A DNA stretch of 63,289 nucleotides from Streptomyces griseoflavus (GTDB lineage: Bacteria > Actinomycetota > Actinomycetes > Streptomycetales > Streptomycetaceae): contig NZ_BMUC01000002.1 of the NCBI RefSeq assembly GCF_014649995.1, positions 548,765-612,053 on the forward strand, in the 5' to 3' direction. The notes below the pieces were generated by a model that did no database searches, was not told the DNA's origin, and saw nothing but the letters and a program-made list of their open reading frames with translations. Of the stretch, positions 16,099 to 24,015 are shown piece after piece. The number at the start of each line of letters is the position of its first letter. The first letter of the stretch is position 1. The position numbers were made by a program, and so were the translations under genes.

Positions 16099-17559
16099 AT
16101 GTCGCCGTACTTCACCGACCTGGCTCAGCAGTACATCGACGGCGAGTGGCGCCCGGGCTCCGGTTCCTGGGACATCATCGACTTCAACCCCTACGACGAC
16201 GAGAAGCTCGCGTCGATCACCATAGCCACGGTCGACGAGGTCGATCAGGCCTACCGTGCGGCGGCCCGCGCGCAGAAGCAGTGGGCGGCGACCAACCCGT
16301 ACGCCCGCCGCGCGGTGTTCGAGAAGGCGCTCGGGCTGGTGGAGGAGCGCGAGGAGGAGATCGCCGAGGCGATCGTCGCCGAGCTCGGCGGCACGCGGCT
16401 GAAGGCCGCCTTCGAGCTGCACCTCGCCAAGGAGTTCCTGCGCGAGGCGGTCCACCTCGCGCTCGCCCCCGAGGGCCGCATCATCCCCTCGCCGGTGGAC
16501 GGCAAGGAGAACCGCGTCTACCGCGTGCCCGTGGGTGTCGTGGGTGTGATCAGCCCCTTCAACTTCCCGTTCCTGCTGTCGCTGAAGTCGGTCGCGCCCG
16601 CGCTCGCGCTCGGCAACGGCGTGGTGCTCAAGCCGCACCAGAACACCCCGATCGTCGGCGGCGCGCTGGTCGCGAAGATCTTCGAGGACGCGGGCCTGCC
16701 CGGCGGCCTGCTGAACGTGCTGATCACCGACATCGCGGAGATCGGCGACGCGTTCCTGGAGCACCCGATCCCGAAGGTCATCTCCTTCACCGGCTCCGAC
16801 CAGGTCGGCCGTCACGTGGCGACCGTCTGCGCCTCCCTCTTCAAGCGCGCCGTCCTCGAACTCGGCGGCAACAGCGCCCTGGTGGTCCTCGACGACGCCG
16901 ACCTCGACTACGCGGTGGACGCGGCCGTGTTCAGCCGGTTCGTCCACCAGGGCCAGGTTTGCATGGCCGCCAACCGGGTGCTGGTCGACCGCGCGGTGGC
17001 CGAGGAGTTCACGGAGAAGTTCGCCGCCAAGGTCAGGTCCCTGAAGGCCGGCGACCCGCGTGACCCGGAGACCGTCATCGGCCCGGTGATCAACTCCCGG
17101 CAGGCGGACGCCCTCTCGGCCGTCGTCGAGCAGGCGCTCGCCGAGGGCGCCACCGCCCTGGTGCGGGGCGGGCGCACCGACAACCTGGTCGAGCCGACCG
17201 TGCTGACCGGGCTGCCCGCGGACTCCGCCCTGCTGCGGCAGGAGGTCTTCGGGCCCGTCGCCTTCCTCGTGCCGTTCGACGGCGAGGAGGAGGCCGTGCG
17301 CATCGTCAACGACAGCCCGTACGGGCTGAGCGGAGCCGTGCACACGGGGAACATCGAGCGGGGCGTGCACTTCGCCAAGCGGATCGACACCGGCATGTTC
17401 CACGTGAACGACGGCACCGTGCACGACGAGCCGATCGTCCCCTTCGGCGGCGAGAAGCACTCCGGCATCGGCCGTCTGAACGGCGACACGATGCTGGACG
17501 CGTTCACCACGACGAAGTGGATCTCGGTCCAGCACGGCCGCAGCGGCTTCCCCTTCTGA
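16099..17559 (+). CDS. NAD(P)-dependent aldehyde dehydrogenase
   Basis: 486 residues, full length for the ALDH superfamily. The catalytic Cys is near residue 288 (HQGQVCMA) and the general-base Glu near 254 (VLELGGNS). Their 34-residue spacing equals that of canonical Glu268/Cys302. The NAD site is seen in VGVISPFNFP and FTGSDQVGRH. EVFGPVAFLVPF and FGGEKHSGIGR are also standard. Overall pattern is closest to benzaldehyde/vanillin-type dehydrogenases, but the substrate is unproven. A GAGGGATC ribosome site precedes the ATG, and TACGAT at 16027-16032 is a candidate -10. It is likely monocistronic. Confidence 0.92.
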   Translation: MSPYFTDLAQQYIDGEWRPGSGSWDIIDFNPYDDEKLASITIATVDEVDQAYRAAARAQKQWAATNPYARRAVFEKALGLVEEREEEIAEAIVAELGGTRLKAAFELHLAKEFLREAVHLALAPEGRIIPSPVDGKENRVYRVPVGVVGVISPFNFPFLLSLKSVAPALALGNGVVLKPHQNTPIVGGALVAKIFEDAGLPGGLLNVLITDIAEIGDAFLEHPIPKVISFTGSDQVGRHVATVCASLFKRAVLELGGNSALVVLDDADLDYAVDAAVFSRFVHQGQVCMAANRVLVDRAVAEEFTEKFAAKVRSLKAGDPRDPETVIGPVINSRQADALSAVVEQALAEGATALVRGGRTDNLVEPTVLTGLPADSALLRQEVFGPVAFLVPFDGEEEAVRIVNDSPYGLSGAVHTGNIERGVHFAKRIDTGMFHVNDGTVHDEPIVPFGGEKHSGIGRLNGDTMLDAFTTTKWISVQHGRSGFPF

Positions 17560-17666
17560 GCGCCGACGGCGAAGGACGCCGGGTACCGGGAGCACGGAAC
17601 GCCGCGCGGCGGGCGGCCCGTGGGTGAGGGAGCGGGGCAGCTCCCCGGGCGGGAAGCGGTGCGGCC

Positions 17667-17672
17667 TACTCT
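17667..17672 (+). promoter_or_regulatory. -10 hexamer of the padR gene, leaderless
   Basis: TACTCT lies 7 nt before ATG 17680 with no ribosome site between, predicting a leaderless message. Confidence 0.45.
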
Positions 17673-17679
17673 GGACCGC

Positions 17680-18321
17680 ATGTCAGTGATCCGTCTCCTG
17701 GTGCTCGGCGCGGTGCGCCAGCACGGCCGGGCCCACGGCTACCAGGTGCGCAACGACCTGGAGTACTGGGGCGCGCACGAGTGGTCCAACGCCAAGCCCG
17801 GTTCGATCTACCACGCGCTGAAGCAGATGGCGAAGCAGGGCCTGCTGCACGCGCACGAGATCGCCCCGTCCACGGCCGGCGGCCCGCCGCGCACGGAGTA
17901 CGAGATCACCGAGCAGGGGACGCGGGAGTACTTCCGGATGCTGCGGGAGTCCCTGACCTCCTACGACCAGAAGCCGGACGTCCTCTCGGCCGGGCTCGGC
18001 CTCATGGTCGACCTGCCGCGCGAGGAGGCGCTGGCCCTGCTGGAGCAGCGGCTGCGGTCCATCGGGGAGTGGCGCAGGGCGGTCACCGAGTACTACGTGC
18101 CCGAGGAGGGGCCGGCGCAGCTCGGCCACATCGGGGAGATCATGGACTTCTGGGTCCACTCCGCGGACACCGGCGCCGACTGGACCCGCCGCCTCATCGC
18201 GCGCATCCGGGACGGTGCCTACACCTTCGCCGGTGAGGGCGAGCCGTTCGTGGGCGTCCTGGGCGAGGGCGAGGAGAATCCGTACGCCACGGGGGAGCGG
18301 CATCCCGGGGACACCCGGTAA
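17680..18321 (+). CDS. PadR-family transcriptional regulator
   Basis: 213 residues. An N-terminal winged helix is visible in LLVLGAVRQHGRAHGYQVRNDLE and GSIYHALKQMAKQGLL, then the wing GGPPRTEYEITEQG. The C-terminal helical part (about 95-190) is the Vir_act_alpha_C-type dimerisation domain. PadR proteins repress exporter or detoxification genes until a ligand binds. The ABC exporter begins 75 nt downstream and two related palindromes lie in that gap, the first overlapping this gene's stop codon. The in-frame GTG at 17620 is a less likely start. Confidence 0.9.
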   Translation: MSVIRLLVLGAVRQHGRAHGYQVRNDLEYWGAHEWSNAKPGSIYHALKQMAKQGLLHAHEIAPSTAGGPPRTEYEITEQGTREYFRMLRESLTSYDQKPDVLSAGLGLMVDLPREEALALLEQRLRSIGEWRRAVTEYYVPEEGPAQLGHIGEIMDFWVHSADTGADWTRRLIARIRDGAYTFAGEGEPFVGVLGEGEENPYATGERHPGDTR

Positions 18322-18334
18322 TCAAGTTTGACGA
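18319..18334. promoter_or_regulatory. PadR operator-like site 1
   Basis: TAATCAA-GT-TTGACGA is a partial match (13 of 16) to site 2, 48 bp upstream of it. It overlaps the padR stop TAA and provides TTGACG as a -35; TACCGT at 18352-18357 is the matching -10 at 18-nt spacing. Confidence 0.6.
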
Positions 18335-18366
18335 GATGGCTTCGCGGGTACTACCGTCCGAGCTGG

Positions 18367-18382
18367 TAGTCAAGTTTGACTA
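18367..18382. promoter_or_regulatory. PadR operator-like site 2
   Basis: TAGTCAA-GT-TTGACTA is a perfect inverted repeat with 7-bp arms. It lies just downstream of the predicted transcription start of the ABC operon, a classic roadblock position. Confidence 0.7.
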
Positions 18383-18396
18383 GCGAGGGAGGTCCC

Positions 18397-19368
18397 TTGA
18401 CCGACGCGGCGATCACCGTCGAGGACGTACGCAAGACCTACGGCGGAGGCGGCGGCACCAACAGACCCGCACTGGACGGGCTCGACCTCACGGTCGCGCG
18501 CGGCACGGTGCACGCGGTGCTCGGGCCGAACGGCGCGGGCAAAACCACCCTGGTGAGGATCCTCGCCACCCTGCTCCGGCCCGACGCGGGCCGGGTCGAG
18601 GTGGCGGGATGCGACGTGGTGCGCGAGGCCTACGCCGTACGGCTGCGCATCGGCCTGCTCGGCCAGCACGCGGCGCTCGACGAGGAACTCGGCGGCCGGC
18701 AGAACCTGGAACTGTTCGGCCGCCTGTACCACCTGGGCGCGCGGCGCGCCCGCGCGCGGGCCGGTGAACTGCTGGAGCGCTTCGAACTCGCCGACACCGG
18801 ACACAAGGCGGTGAAGCAGTACAGCGGCGGCATGCGGCGCCGCCTCGACCTCGCCGCCTCCCTGATCACCGAACCGGAGGTGCTCTTCCTCGACGAACCC
18901 ACCACCGGCCTCGATCCGCGCGGCCGCGCGGAGGTGTGGGAGTCGGTCCGCTCCCTGGTCGGCGGCGGCACGACGGTCCTGCTCACCACCCAGTACCTGG
19001 AGGAGGCCGACCAGCTCGCCGACCGCATCAGTCTGGTGGACGCGGGACGGGTCGTCGCCGACGGCACGGCGGACGAGCTCAAGGCGGCCACCGGCGGCGA
19101 CCGCATCGACATCGTCCTGCGCGACGCCGGACAGCTGGGCGCAGCCGTCGCCCTGCTGCCCGTACCGAAGGACACGGTGAGCGTGGACACCGACCGGCGG
19201 CTGCTCAGCGCCCCGGTCACCGACCGCATGGCGGCCCTGGCCGGGGTGGTGCGCGCGCTGGAGGAGGCGGGCGTCGAGGCCGAGGACATCTCCCTGCGCA
19301 GGCCCACCCTCGACGAGGTGTTCCTGCGCCTGACCGGGCACGACGACCGGGTGAAGGAGGCCGCGTGA
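18397..19368 (+). CDS. Drug-type ABC transporter ATP-binding protein (DrrA-like)
   Basis: 323 residues from TTG 18397, chosen for the GGGAGG ribosome site; the TTG at 18376 lies inside operator 2. Walker A is [10 protein letters not shown] (about 46-55), the ABC signature [12 protein letters not shown] is near 140 and Walker B is [13 protein letters not shown] near 162. The C-terminus has the ABC-2/DrrA extension ([16 protein letters not shown]). This family couples to ABC-2 permeases to export antibiotics such as daunorubicin, so self-resistance or efflux is the likely role. Its TGA overlaps the permease GTG (GTGA). Confidence 0.92.
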   Translation: MTDAAITVEDVRKTYGGGGGTNRPALDGLDLTVARGTVHAVLGPNGAGKTTLVRILATLLRPDAGRVEVAGCDVVREAYAVRLRIGLLGQHAALDEELGGRQNLELFGRLYHLGARRARARAGELLERFELADTGHKAVKQYSGGMRRRLDLAASLITEPEVLFLDEPTTGLDPRGRAEVWESVRSLVGGGTTVLLTTQYLEEADQLADRISLVDAGRVVADGTADELKAATGGDRIDIVLRDAGQLGAAVALLPVPKDTVSVDTDRRLLSAPVTDRMAALAGVVRALEEAGVEAEDISLRRPTLDEVFLRLTGHDDRVKEAA

Positions 19369-20132
19369 CCGCCGCGACGTACGCCCTGACCGACTCCTGG
19401 ACCATGACCCGCCGGGAACTCGCCCGCTGGAAACGGCAGCCGGTCGCCGTGCTGGTGGGCCTGGTCTTCCCGGTGATGCTGCTGCTGATGTTCGGCTACC
19501 TGGTCGGCGGCGGCCGGGGCGTGAGCGGCGACTACCTCGGCTTCCTGGTCCCCGGCATGCTCGCGCTCACCATGGCCTTCGGCCTGGAGGGCACGATGCT
19601 CGCGGTCACCCAGGACCTCAACAAGGGCGTCATCGACCGCTTCCGCTCCATGCCGATGGCCAACGGCGCCGTCCTGGTCGGCCGTTCCGCGGCCGACATG
19701 CTCCAGTCGGCCCTCGGCCTGGCCGTGCTCCTCGCCGTCGCCGCCGCGCTCGGCTGGCGCCCCCACGGCGGCGCGGCCGGTCTCCTCGGCGCCGTGGGGC
19801 TGCTGCTGCTCTTCCGGTTCGCGATGCTGTGGATCGGCATCCACCTGGCGCTGGTGGCCGGGAAGCCGGAGCTGGTCCAGGCCGTGCAGATCCTGGTCTG
19901 GCCGGTCGGCTTCCTGTCCAACGCCTTCGCCGACCCCGGCTCCATGCCGGACTGGCTCGGCACGGTCGTCCAGTGGAACCCCATGTCCCACACCGCCACG
20001 GCCGTGCGCGACCTGTTCGGCGGCCCCGGCGGGGAACCGGGGCACGTGGGGGCGGCCGTGCTGTGGCCGCTGGCCCTGCTCGCGGTGTTCCTCCCGCTGG
20101 CGGTACGGCGGTTCGCGCGGCTCAGCCGGTAG
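19365..20132 (+). CDS. ABC-2 type drug exporter permease (DrrB-like)
   Basis: 255 residues with six hydrophobic segments, starting at [20 protein letters not shown] near residue 24. [17 protein letters not shown] and [17 protein letters not shown] are characteristic of the DrrB/ABC-2 family, as is [24 protein letters not shown] near the end. It overlaps the ATPase gene by 4 nt, so the two are translationally coupled into one exporter. Substrate is unknown. Confidence 0.92.
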   Translation: MTAATYALTDSWTMTRRELARWKRQPVAVLVGLVFPVMLLLMFGYLVGGGRGVSGDYLGFLVPGMLALTMAFGLEGTMLAVTQDLNKGVIDRFRSMPMANGAVLVGRSAADMLQSALGLAVLLAVAAALGWRPHGGAAGLLGAVGLLLLFRFAMLWIGIHLALVAGKPELVQAVQILVWPVGFLSNAFADPGSMPDWLGTVVQWNPMSHTATAVRDLFGGPGGEPGHVGAAVLWPLALLAVFLPLAVRRFARLSR

Positions 20133-20138
20133 GGCCCA

Positions 20139-20188
20139 GGGGTGTCCGACACATGCCCGCGACGCCGCGGGCATGTGTCGGACACCCC
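20139..20188. terminator. Long perfect hairpin, bidirectional terminator
   Basis: A perfect 23-bp stem (20139-20161 with 20166-20188) with a 4-nt loop stands between the convergent ABC permease and glutamate decarboxylase genes. It is unusually long and flawless for an intrinsic terminator. Confidence 0.85.
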
Positions 20189-20226
20189 CTAGTGGTGGAA
20201 CCCGGTCCCTAGTGGTGGAACCCGGT
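20187..20226. repeat. 20-bp tandem duplication at the end of gad
   Basis: CCCTAGTGGTGGAACCCGGT occurs at 20187-20206 and again at 20207-20226. The second copy encodes the gad C-terminal residues and stop, and the first lies just beyond the stop, abutting the long hairpin. Confidence 0.9.
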
Positions 20227-21618
20227 GGCCGCGTTCCTGTCCTCGGTGAGGGGGCGCGGCTGCCGGCGCAGGTCGGGCAGCGCCCGGGCCAGGTCCTCGG
20301 CGAACACGTCCGCGAGGTCCTCGGAGAAGCCGTTGCGGCACACCACGCGCAGCACCGACAGGTCCTGGCGGTTCGCCGGGAAGGTGTACGCGGGCACCAG
20401 CCAGCCGCTCTCCCGCATCCGCCGGGACACGTCGAACACGTCGTACGCCGTCACGTCGGGCGCGGTCGTGAACGCGAAGACGGGCAGTTCGTCGCCCCGG
20501 GTGAGCAGGCGGAAGTCGTCCAGCGCCCCGATCCGCGCGGACAGTCCCGTCGCCACGTCCCGGGCGGCCTGCTGCACCGCGCGGTAGCCGTCCCGGCCCA
20601 GCCGCAGGAACGTGTAGTACTGCGCCACGACCTGCGCGCCCGGGCGGGAGAAGTTCAGCGCGAAGGTCGGCATGTCGCCGCCCAGGTAGTTCACCCGGAA
20701 GACCAGTTCCTCCGGCAGCGTCCGCGCGTCCCGCCACAGCACCCAGCCGACACCCGGGTACACCAGCCCGTACTTGTGCCCGGAGGTGTTGACCGAGGCC
20801 ACCCGCGGGAGCCGGAAGTCCCACACCAGGTCCTCGTCGAGGAAGGGCGCCACCATCGCGCCGGACGCCCCGTCGACGTGCACCGGGACGTCCAGGCCGG
20901 TGCGCTCCTGGAGCCGGTCCAGCGCGGCGCACACATCCGCGATCGGCTCGTAGGACCCGTCGAAGGTGGATCCCATGATGCCGACGACGCCGATGGTGTT
21001 CTCGTCGCACAGTTCGGCGGCGGCGGCCGGGTCGAGGTGGAACCGGTCGCCGTCCATGGGCACCTGACGGGGCTCCACCTCCCAGAAGGTGCAGAACTTG
21101 TCCCAGCAGACCTGGACGTTGACCCCCATGACGAGGTTCGGCCGGGCGTCCGCCGACGGGTAGCGGTCGGCGTTGCGGTGCATCCAGCGCCGCTTCATCG
21201 CCATCCCGGCGAGCATGCACGCCTCGCTCGAACCGGTCGTCGAACAGCCCACGGCCGACGACGGGTCCGGCGCGTTCCACAGGTCGGCGAGCATCGCCAC
21301 GCAGCGCCGCTCCAGCTCGGCCGTGCGCGGGTACTCGTCCTTGTCGATCATGTTCTTGTCCCGGCACTCCGCCATCAGGACCCCGGCCTGGGGTTCCATC
21401 CAGGTGGTGACGAAGGTGGCCAGGTTCAGCCGGGCGTTGCCGTCGAGCATCAGCTCGTCGTGGACGAGCTGGTACGCCGTCGAGGGCGCCATGGGACCGT
21501 CGGGCAGGCGGTGCTTGGGCGGCGCCGCGAGCATGTCCCCGACCGGGTTGGCCGGTCCCACGAAGGGATTGACGGACAGGGGGCGCTCTTCGTGCTGTGT
21601 GCCTTTGTGCAGCGGCAT
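20209..21618 (-). CDS. gad: Glutamate decarboxylase
   Basis: 469 residues, normal for the PLP-dependent GadB family that converts glutamate to GABA and CO2. The PLP lysine is in NTSGHKYG near residue 282. The motif VGCSTTGSSEACMLAG forms the cofactor phosphate site and VHVDGASGAMVAPF holds the cofactor Asp. A perfect GGAGG ribosome site lies 6 nt before ATG 21618. The ClC-like channel gene lies just upstream on the same strand (58-nt gap), which resembles the gad/ClC pairing in E. coli acid resistance, where ClC carries chloride shunt current. Joint acid tolerance is an inference. Confidence 0.93.
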   Translation of the reverse strand: MPLHKGTQHEERPLSVNPFVGPANPVGDMLAAPPKHRLPDGPMAPSTAYQLVHDELMLDGNARLNLATFVTTWMEPQAGVLMAECRDKNMIDKDEYPRTAELERRCVAMLADLWNAPDPSSAVGCSTTGSSEACMLAGMAMKRRWMHRNADRYPSADARPNLVMGVNVQVCWDKFCTFWEVEPRQVPMDGDRFHLDPAAAAELCDENTIGVVGIMGSTFDGSYEPIADVCAALDRLQERTGLDVPVHVDGASGAMVAPFLDEDLVWDFRLPRVASVNTSGHKYGLVYPGVGWVLWRDARTLPEELVFRVNYLGGDMPTFALNFSRPGAQVVAQYYTFLRLGRDGYRAVQQAARDVATGLSARIGALDDFRLLTRGDELPVFAFTTAPDVTAYDVFDVSRRMRESGWLVPAYTFPANRQDLSVLRVVCRNGFSEDLADVFAEDLARALPDLRRQPRPLTEDRNAATGFHH

Positions 21619-21676
21619 GGGGTGCCTCCGTGAGGGTCGGTGGCCCGGGGGGCCGGGGCGGGTCGGGGTTCGCGGG

Positions 21677-22963
21677 TCATCGGATCGCCGTCCCGTCCTC
21701 CCGCAGCTGCAGGCGCGGGCGGCCCGTGACCAGCAGCCAGGCGGGCAGGGAGGCGATGCACAGCAGGGCGAGGATCGAGGGGGAGTCGACCAGGACGGCG
21801 GCGACGAACAGGCTCACCCAGCCCTGCCGGGTGACGGCCAGCAGGATCCCCAGCACGGCCGCCGACACACCCACCGCCGGCTGTACGGCGGGCATCAGCG
21901 CGTGCGCGCACAGCCCGAGCGCCGTACCGACGAACACCGAGGGGAAGATCCGGCCGCCCCGGAAGCCGCAGCAGGTGGCGACCAGCATCGCGGCCAGCTT
22001 CACCACCGTCATCGTGGCGAACTCACCCGCCGTCCAGCCGTCGGGGTCGCGCGCCAGCTCCCCGATCTCCTCCAGCCCTTTGAAGAGGGTCACCTGCCCG
22101 CCCCAGGCGGCCAGGGCGCCCAGCACCACCCCGCCGGCCGGGAGCATCAGCATCGGGTGCCGCAGCCGGGCGAAGGCCCGGTGGACATGGGGGAAGGCGT
22201 ACACCGCGCACATGCCGAGCGCCGCGCCCACCGAGGCCACCACCAGTGACGCCAGCAGGTCGCCCCAGTCGGGCCGGCCGAGCGGCGGCAGGTGGAGATC
22301 GAAGCTCGGCTCGGACACCAGCGCGGTGGTGAGCGCGCCCGCTCCGGCGGCCGCCAGCGGCGCGAACAGGGTGTCCCACAGCTGCCCCTTGATCCGCTGC
22401 CCGGCCAGCGCCTCCGAGATGACGAGCGCGGCGGCGACGGGCGTACCGAACAGCGCGCCGATCGTCCCGGCCTCCGCCAGCGCCACCCAGCCGCTCTCCC
22501 GGGTCCGGGGGAAGGCCCGCAGGCCCGCCCAGACCGCGAGGGAGACGTTCACGGCGATGATCGGGTTCTCCGGACCCAGGCTGGGCCCGCCGGCCAGGAC
22601 CAGCGCCGTCACCAGCAGCAGCCCCGGCAGCACCGTGAGCGGGAGCACCCGCGCGTCGAGTCCGGTGGTCGCCGGATCCGGGCCCGCGTGGCCCGGCACC
22701 TTCCACACCACGAGCCCGACGGCGACGCCGGTGGCGACGAGCATCGCGAACATCCACAGCACGGAGTACCTGCCGACGCCGAGGGCGTCCGGCACCGTCT
22801 CCCACAGGACGTCCTGCAACTCCCCGGCGGCGGTACTGACCCCCAGCAGGGTCAGACTCGTCACCACGCCCACGAGCAGTGCGGGCACGAGGGTCGGCAG
22901 GAGCGTGCGTGCCGCGGCCGCAGGGGCGGCGGAGGGTGCCGGCTGTGCGCTGTCCTGGGCCAC
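21677..22963 (-). CDS. ClC-family chloride channel/antiporter-like protein
   Basis: 428 residues with about ten hydrophobic segments. LGPENPIIAVN near residue 175 corresponds to the GxEGP region that carries the gating Glu of ClC transporters, and the Glu is retained. GFRGGRIFPSVFVG near 340 matches the GxxxGxxxP-type helix region. The classical GSGIP chloride motif is not evident, so ion specificity is uncertain. GTG 22963 is chosen over GTG 23017 because TATCGT lies 6 nt upstream (leaderless) and because 23017 lies within the divergent tipA promoter. It shares a strand with gad and is probably co-transcribed. Confidence 0.82.
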   Translation of the reverse strand: MAQDSAQPAPSAAPAAAARTLLPTLVPALLVGVVTSLTLLGVSTAAGELQDVLWETVPDALGVGRYSVLWMFAMLVATGVAVGLVVWKVPGHAGPDPATTGLDARVLPLTVLPGLLLVTALVLAGGPSLGPENPIIAVNVSLAVWAGLRAFPRTRESGWVALAEAGTIGALFGTPVAAALVISEALAGQRIKGQLWDTLFAPLAAAGAGALTTALVSEPSFDLHLPPLGRPDWGDLLASLVVASVGAALGMCAVYAFPHVHRAFARLRHPMLMLPAGGVVLGALAAWGGQVTLFKGLEEIGELARDPDGWTAGEFATMTVVKLAAMLVATCCGFRGGRIFPSVFVGTALGLCAHALMPAVQPAVGVSAAVLGILLAVTRQGWVSLFVAAVLVDSPSILALLCIASLPAWLLVTGRPRLQLREDGTAIR

Positions 22964-22969
22964 GCGCAC

Positions 22970-22975
22970 ACGATA
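22970..22975 (-). promoter_or_regulatory. -10 hexamer of the ClC-like gene, leaderless
   Basis: TATCGT on the minus strand ends 6 nt before GTG 22963 and no Shine-Dalgarno is present. A clear -35 is missing. Confidence 0.4.
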
Positions 22976-23006
22976 AACGGACGAGACGGACAAATCGGGA
23001 ACCGGC

Positions 23007-23037
23007 TTGCACCTCACGCGACGTCAGGACCCAGGCT
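23007..23037 (+). promoter_or_regulatory. tipA promoter with 19-bp spacer and inverted repeat
   Basis: TTGCAC (23007-23012) and CAGGCT (23032-23037) are separated by 19 nt, the abnormal spacing known for MerR-activated promoters including ptipA. The spacer carries the imperfect inverted repeat CCTCACG-CGA-CGTCAGG bound by TipAL. Confidence 0.85.
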
Positions 23038-23063
23038 GGAGCGCGGAACGGAAAGGAGCGGAA

Positions 23064-23825
23064 GTGAGCTACTCCGTGGGACAGGTGGCCGGCTTCGCCG
23101 GCGTCACGGTGCGCACCCTGCACCACTACGACGGCATCGGCCTGCTCGCGCCCAGCGGGCGCAGCCACGCCGGTCACCGGCGCTACAGCGACGCCGACCT
23201 CGACCGGCTGCAGCAGATCCTGTTCTACCGCGCGCTCGGCTTCCCCCTCGAGGAGGTCGCCGTACTGCTCGACGACCCGGACGCGGACCCGCGCGCGCAC
23301 CTGCGCCGCCAGCACGACCTGCTGACCGCCCGGATCGAGACGCTGCGGAAGATGGCGGCGGCCGTGGAACACGCGATGGAGGCACGCACGATGGGAATCA
23401 ACCTCACCCCGGAGGAGAAGTTCGAGGTCTTCGGGGACTTCGACCCCGACGAGCACACGGAGGAGGTCCGGCAGCGGTGGGGCGACACCGACGCCTACCG
23501 CCAGTCGAGGGAGCGGACCGCCTCCTACACCAAGGAGGACTGGCAGCGGATCCAGGACGAGGCCGACGAGCTCACCCGGCGCTTCGTCGCCCTGATGGAG
23601 GCGGGTGAACCGGCGGACTCCGGGGCGGCGATGGACACCGCCGAGGACCACCGTCTGGGCATCGCCCGCAACCACTACGACTGCGGCCACGAGATGCACG
23701 CCTGCCTCGGTGAGATGTACGTCGGCGACGAACGTTTCACGCGGAACATCGACCGGGCGAAGCCCGGTCTCGCCGCCTACATGCGCGACGCGATCGTCGC
23801 CAACGCCGCCCGGCACTCCGCCTGA
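23064..23825 (+). CDS. tipA: Thiostrepton-responsive MerR regulator TipAL
   Basis: 253 residues, equal to TipAL of S. lividans. The N-terminal MerR winged helix (YSVGQVAGFAGVTVRTLHHYD) and a coiled-coil dimer linker (about 75-110) are followed by the drug-binding TipAS domain. Cys207 and Cys214 (DCGHEMHAC), the positions that react with thiopeptide antibiotics, are both present. Thiopeptide binding makes TipAL activate its own promoter immediately upstream. GTG 23064 has an AGGAG ribosome site. The gene ends in a strong terminator. Confidence 0.96.
   Translation: MSYSVGQVAGFAGVTVRTLHHYDGIGLLAPSGRSHAGHRRYSDADLDRLQQILFYRALGFPLEEVAVLLDDPDADPRAHLRRQHDLLTARIETLRKMAAAVEHAMEARTMGINLTPEEKFEVFGDFDPDEHTEEVRQRWGDTDAYRQSRERTASYTKEDWQRIQDEADELTRRFVALMEAGEPADSGAAMDTAEDHRLGIARNHYDCGHEMHACLGEMYVGDERFTRNIDRAKPGLAAYMRDAIVANAARHSA
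23391..23825 (+). CDS. tipA: TipAS, internally initiated drug-binding form
   Basis: ATG 23391 is codon 110 of tipA (MGINLTPEEKF), the known start of TipAS, giving 144 residues. A GGAGG ribosome site at 23378-23382 lies 8 nt upstream inside the TipAL frame. TipAS lacks the DNA-binding domain and sequesters thiopeptides. Confidence 0.88.
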   Translation: MGINLTPEEKFEVFGDFDPDEHTEEVRQRWGDTDAYRQSRERTASYTKEDWQRIQDEADELTRRFVALMEAGEPADSGAAMDTAEDHRLGIARNHYDCGHEMHACLGEMYVGDERFTRNIDRAKPGLAAYMRDAIVANAARHSA

Positions 23826-23827
23826 GC

Positions 23828-23860
23828 GGTCGTGGCCCGGCCGGGTTCCGGGCCACGACC
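23828..23860 (+). terminator. Terminator after tipA
   Basis: A perfect 13-bp stem (23828-23840 with 23848-23860) and a 7-nt loop start 3 nt after the stop codon. No T run follows. Confidence 0.8.
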
Positions 23861-24015
23861 AGCGGTGATCACCCGCAGTGGCGGATCACGGCTTTCTCCC
23901 GGGCGGGACACGGTGCATCCTGGTACCCCCCGCGGAACCTGGGCTTCGACGGCTGCGTTCATAATTTGGGCAGTCAGCCCAGCCCGTACCTCCCCAGTGC
24001 AGGAGCCACATCCCC

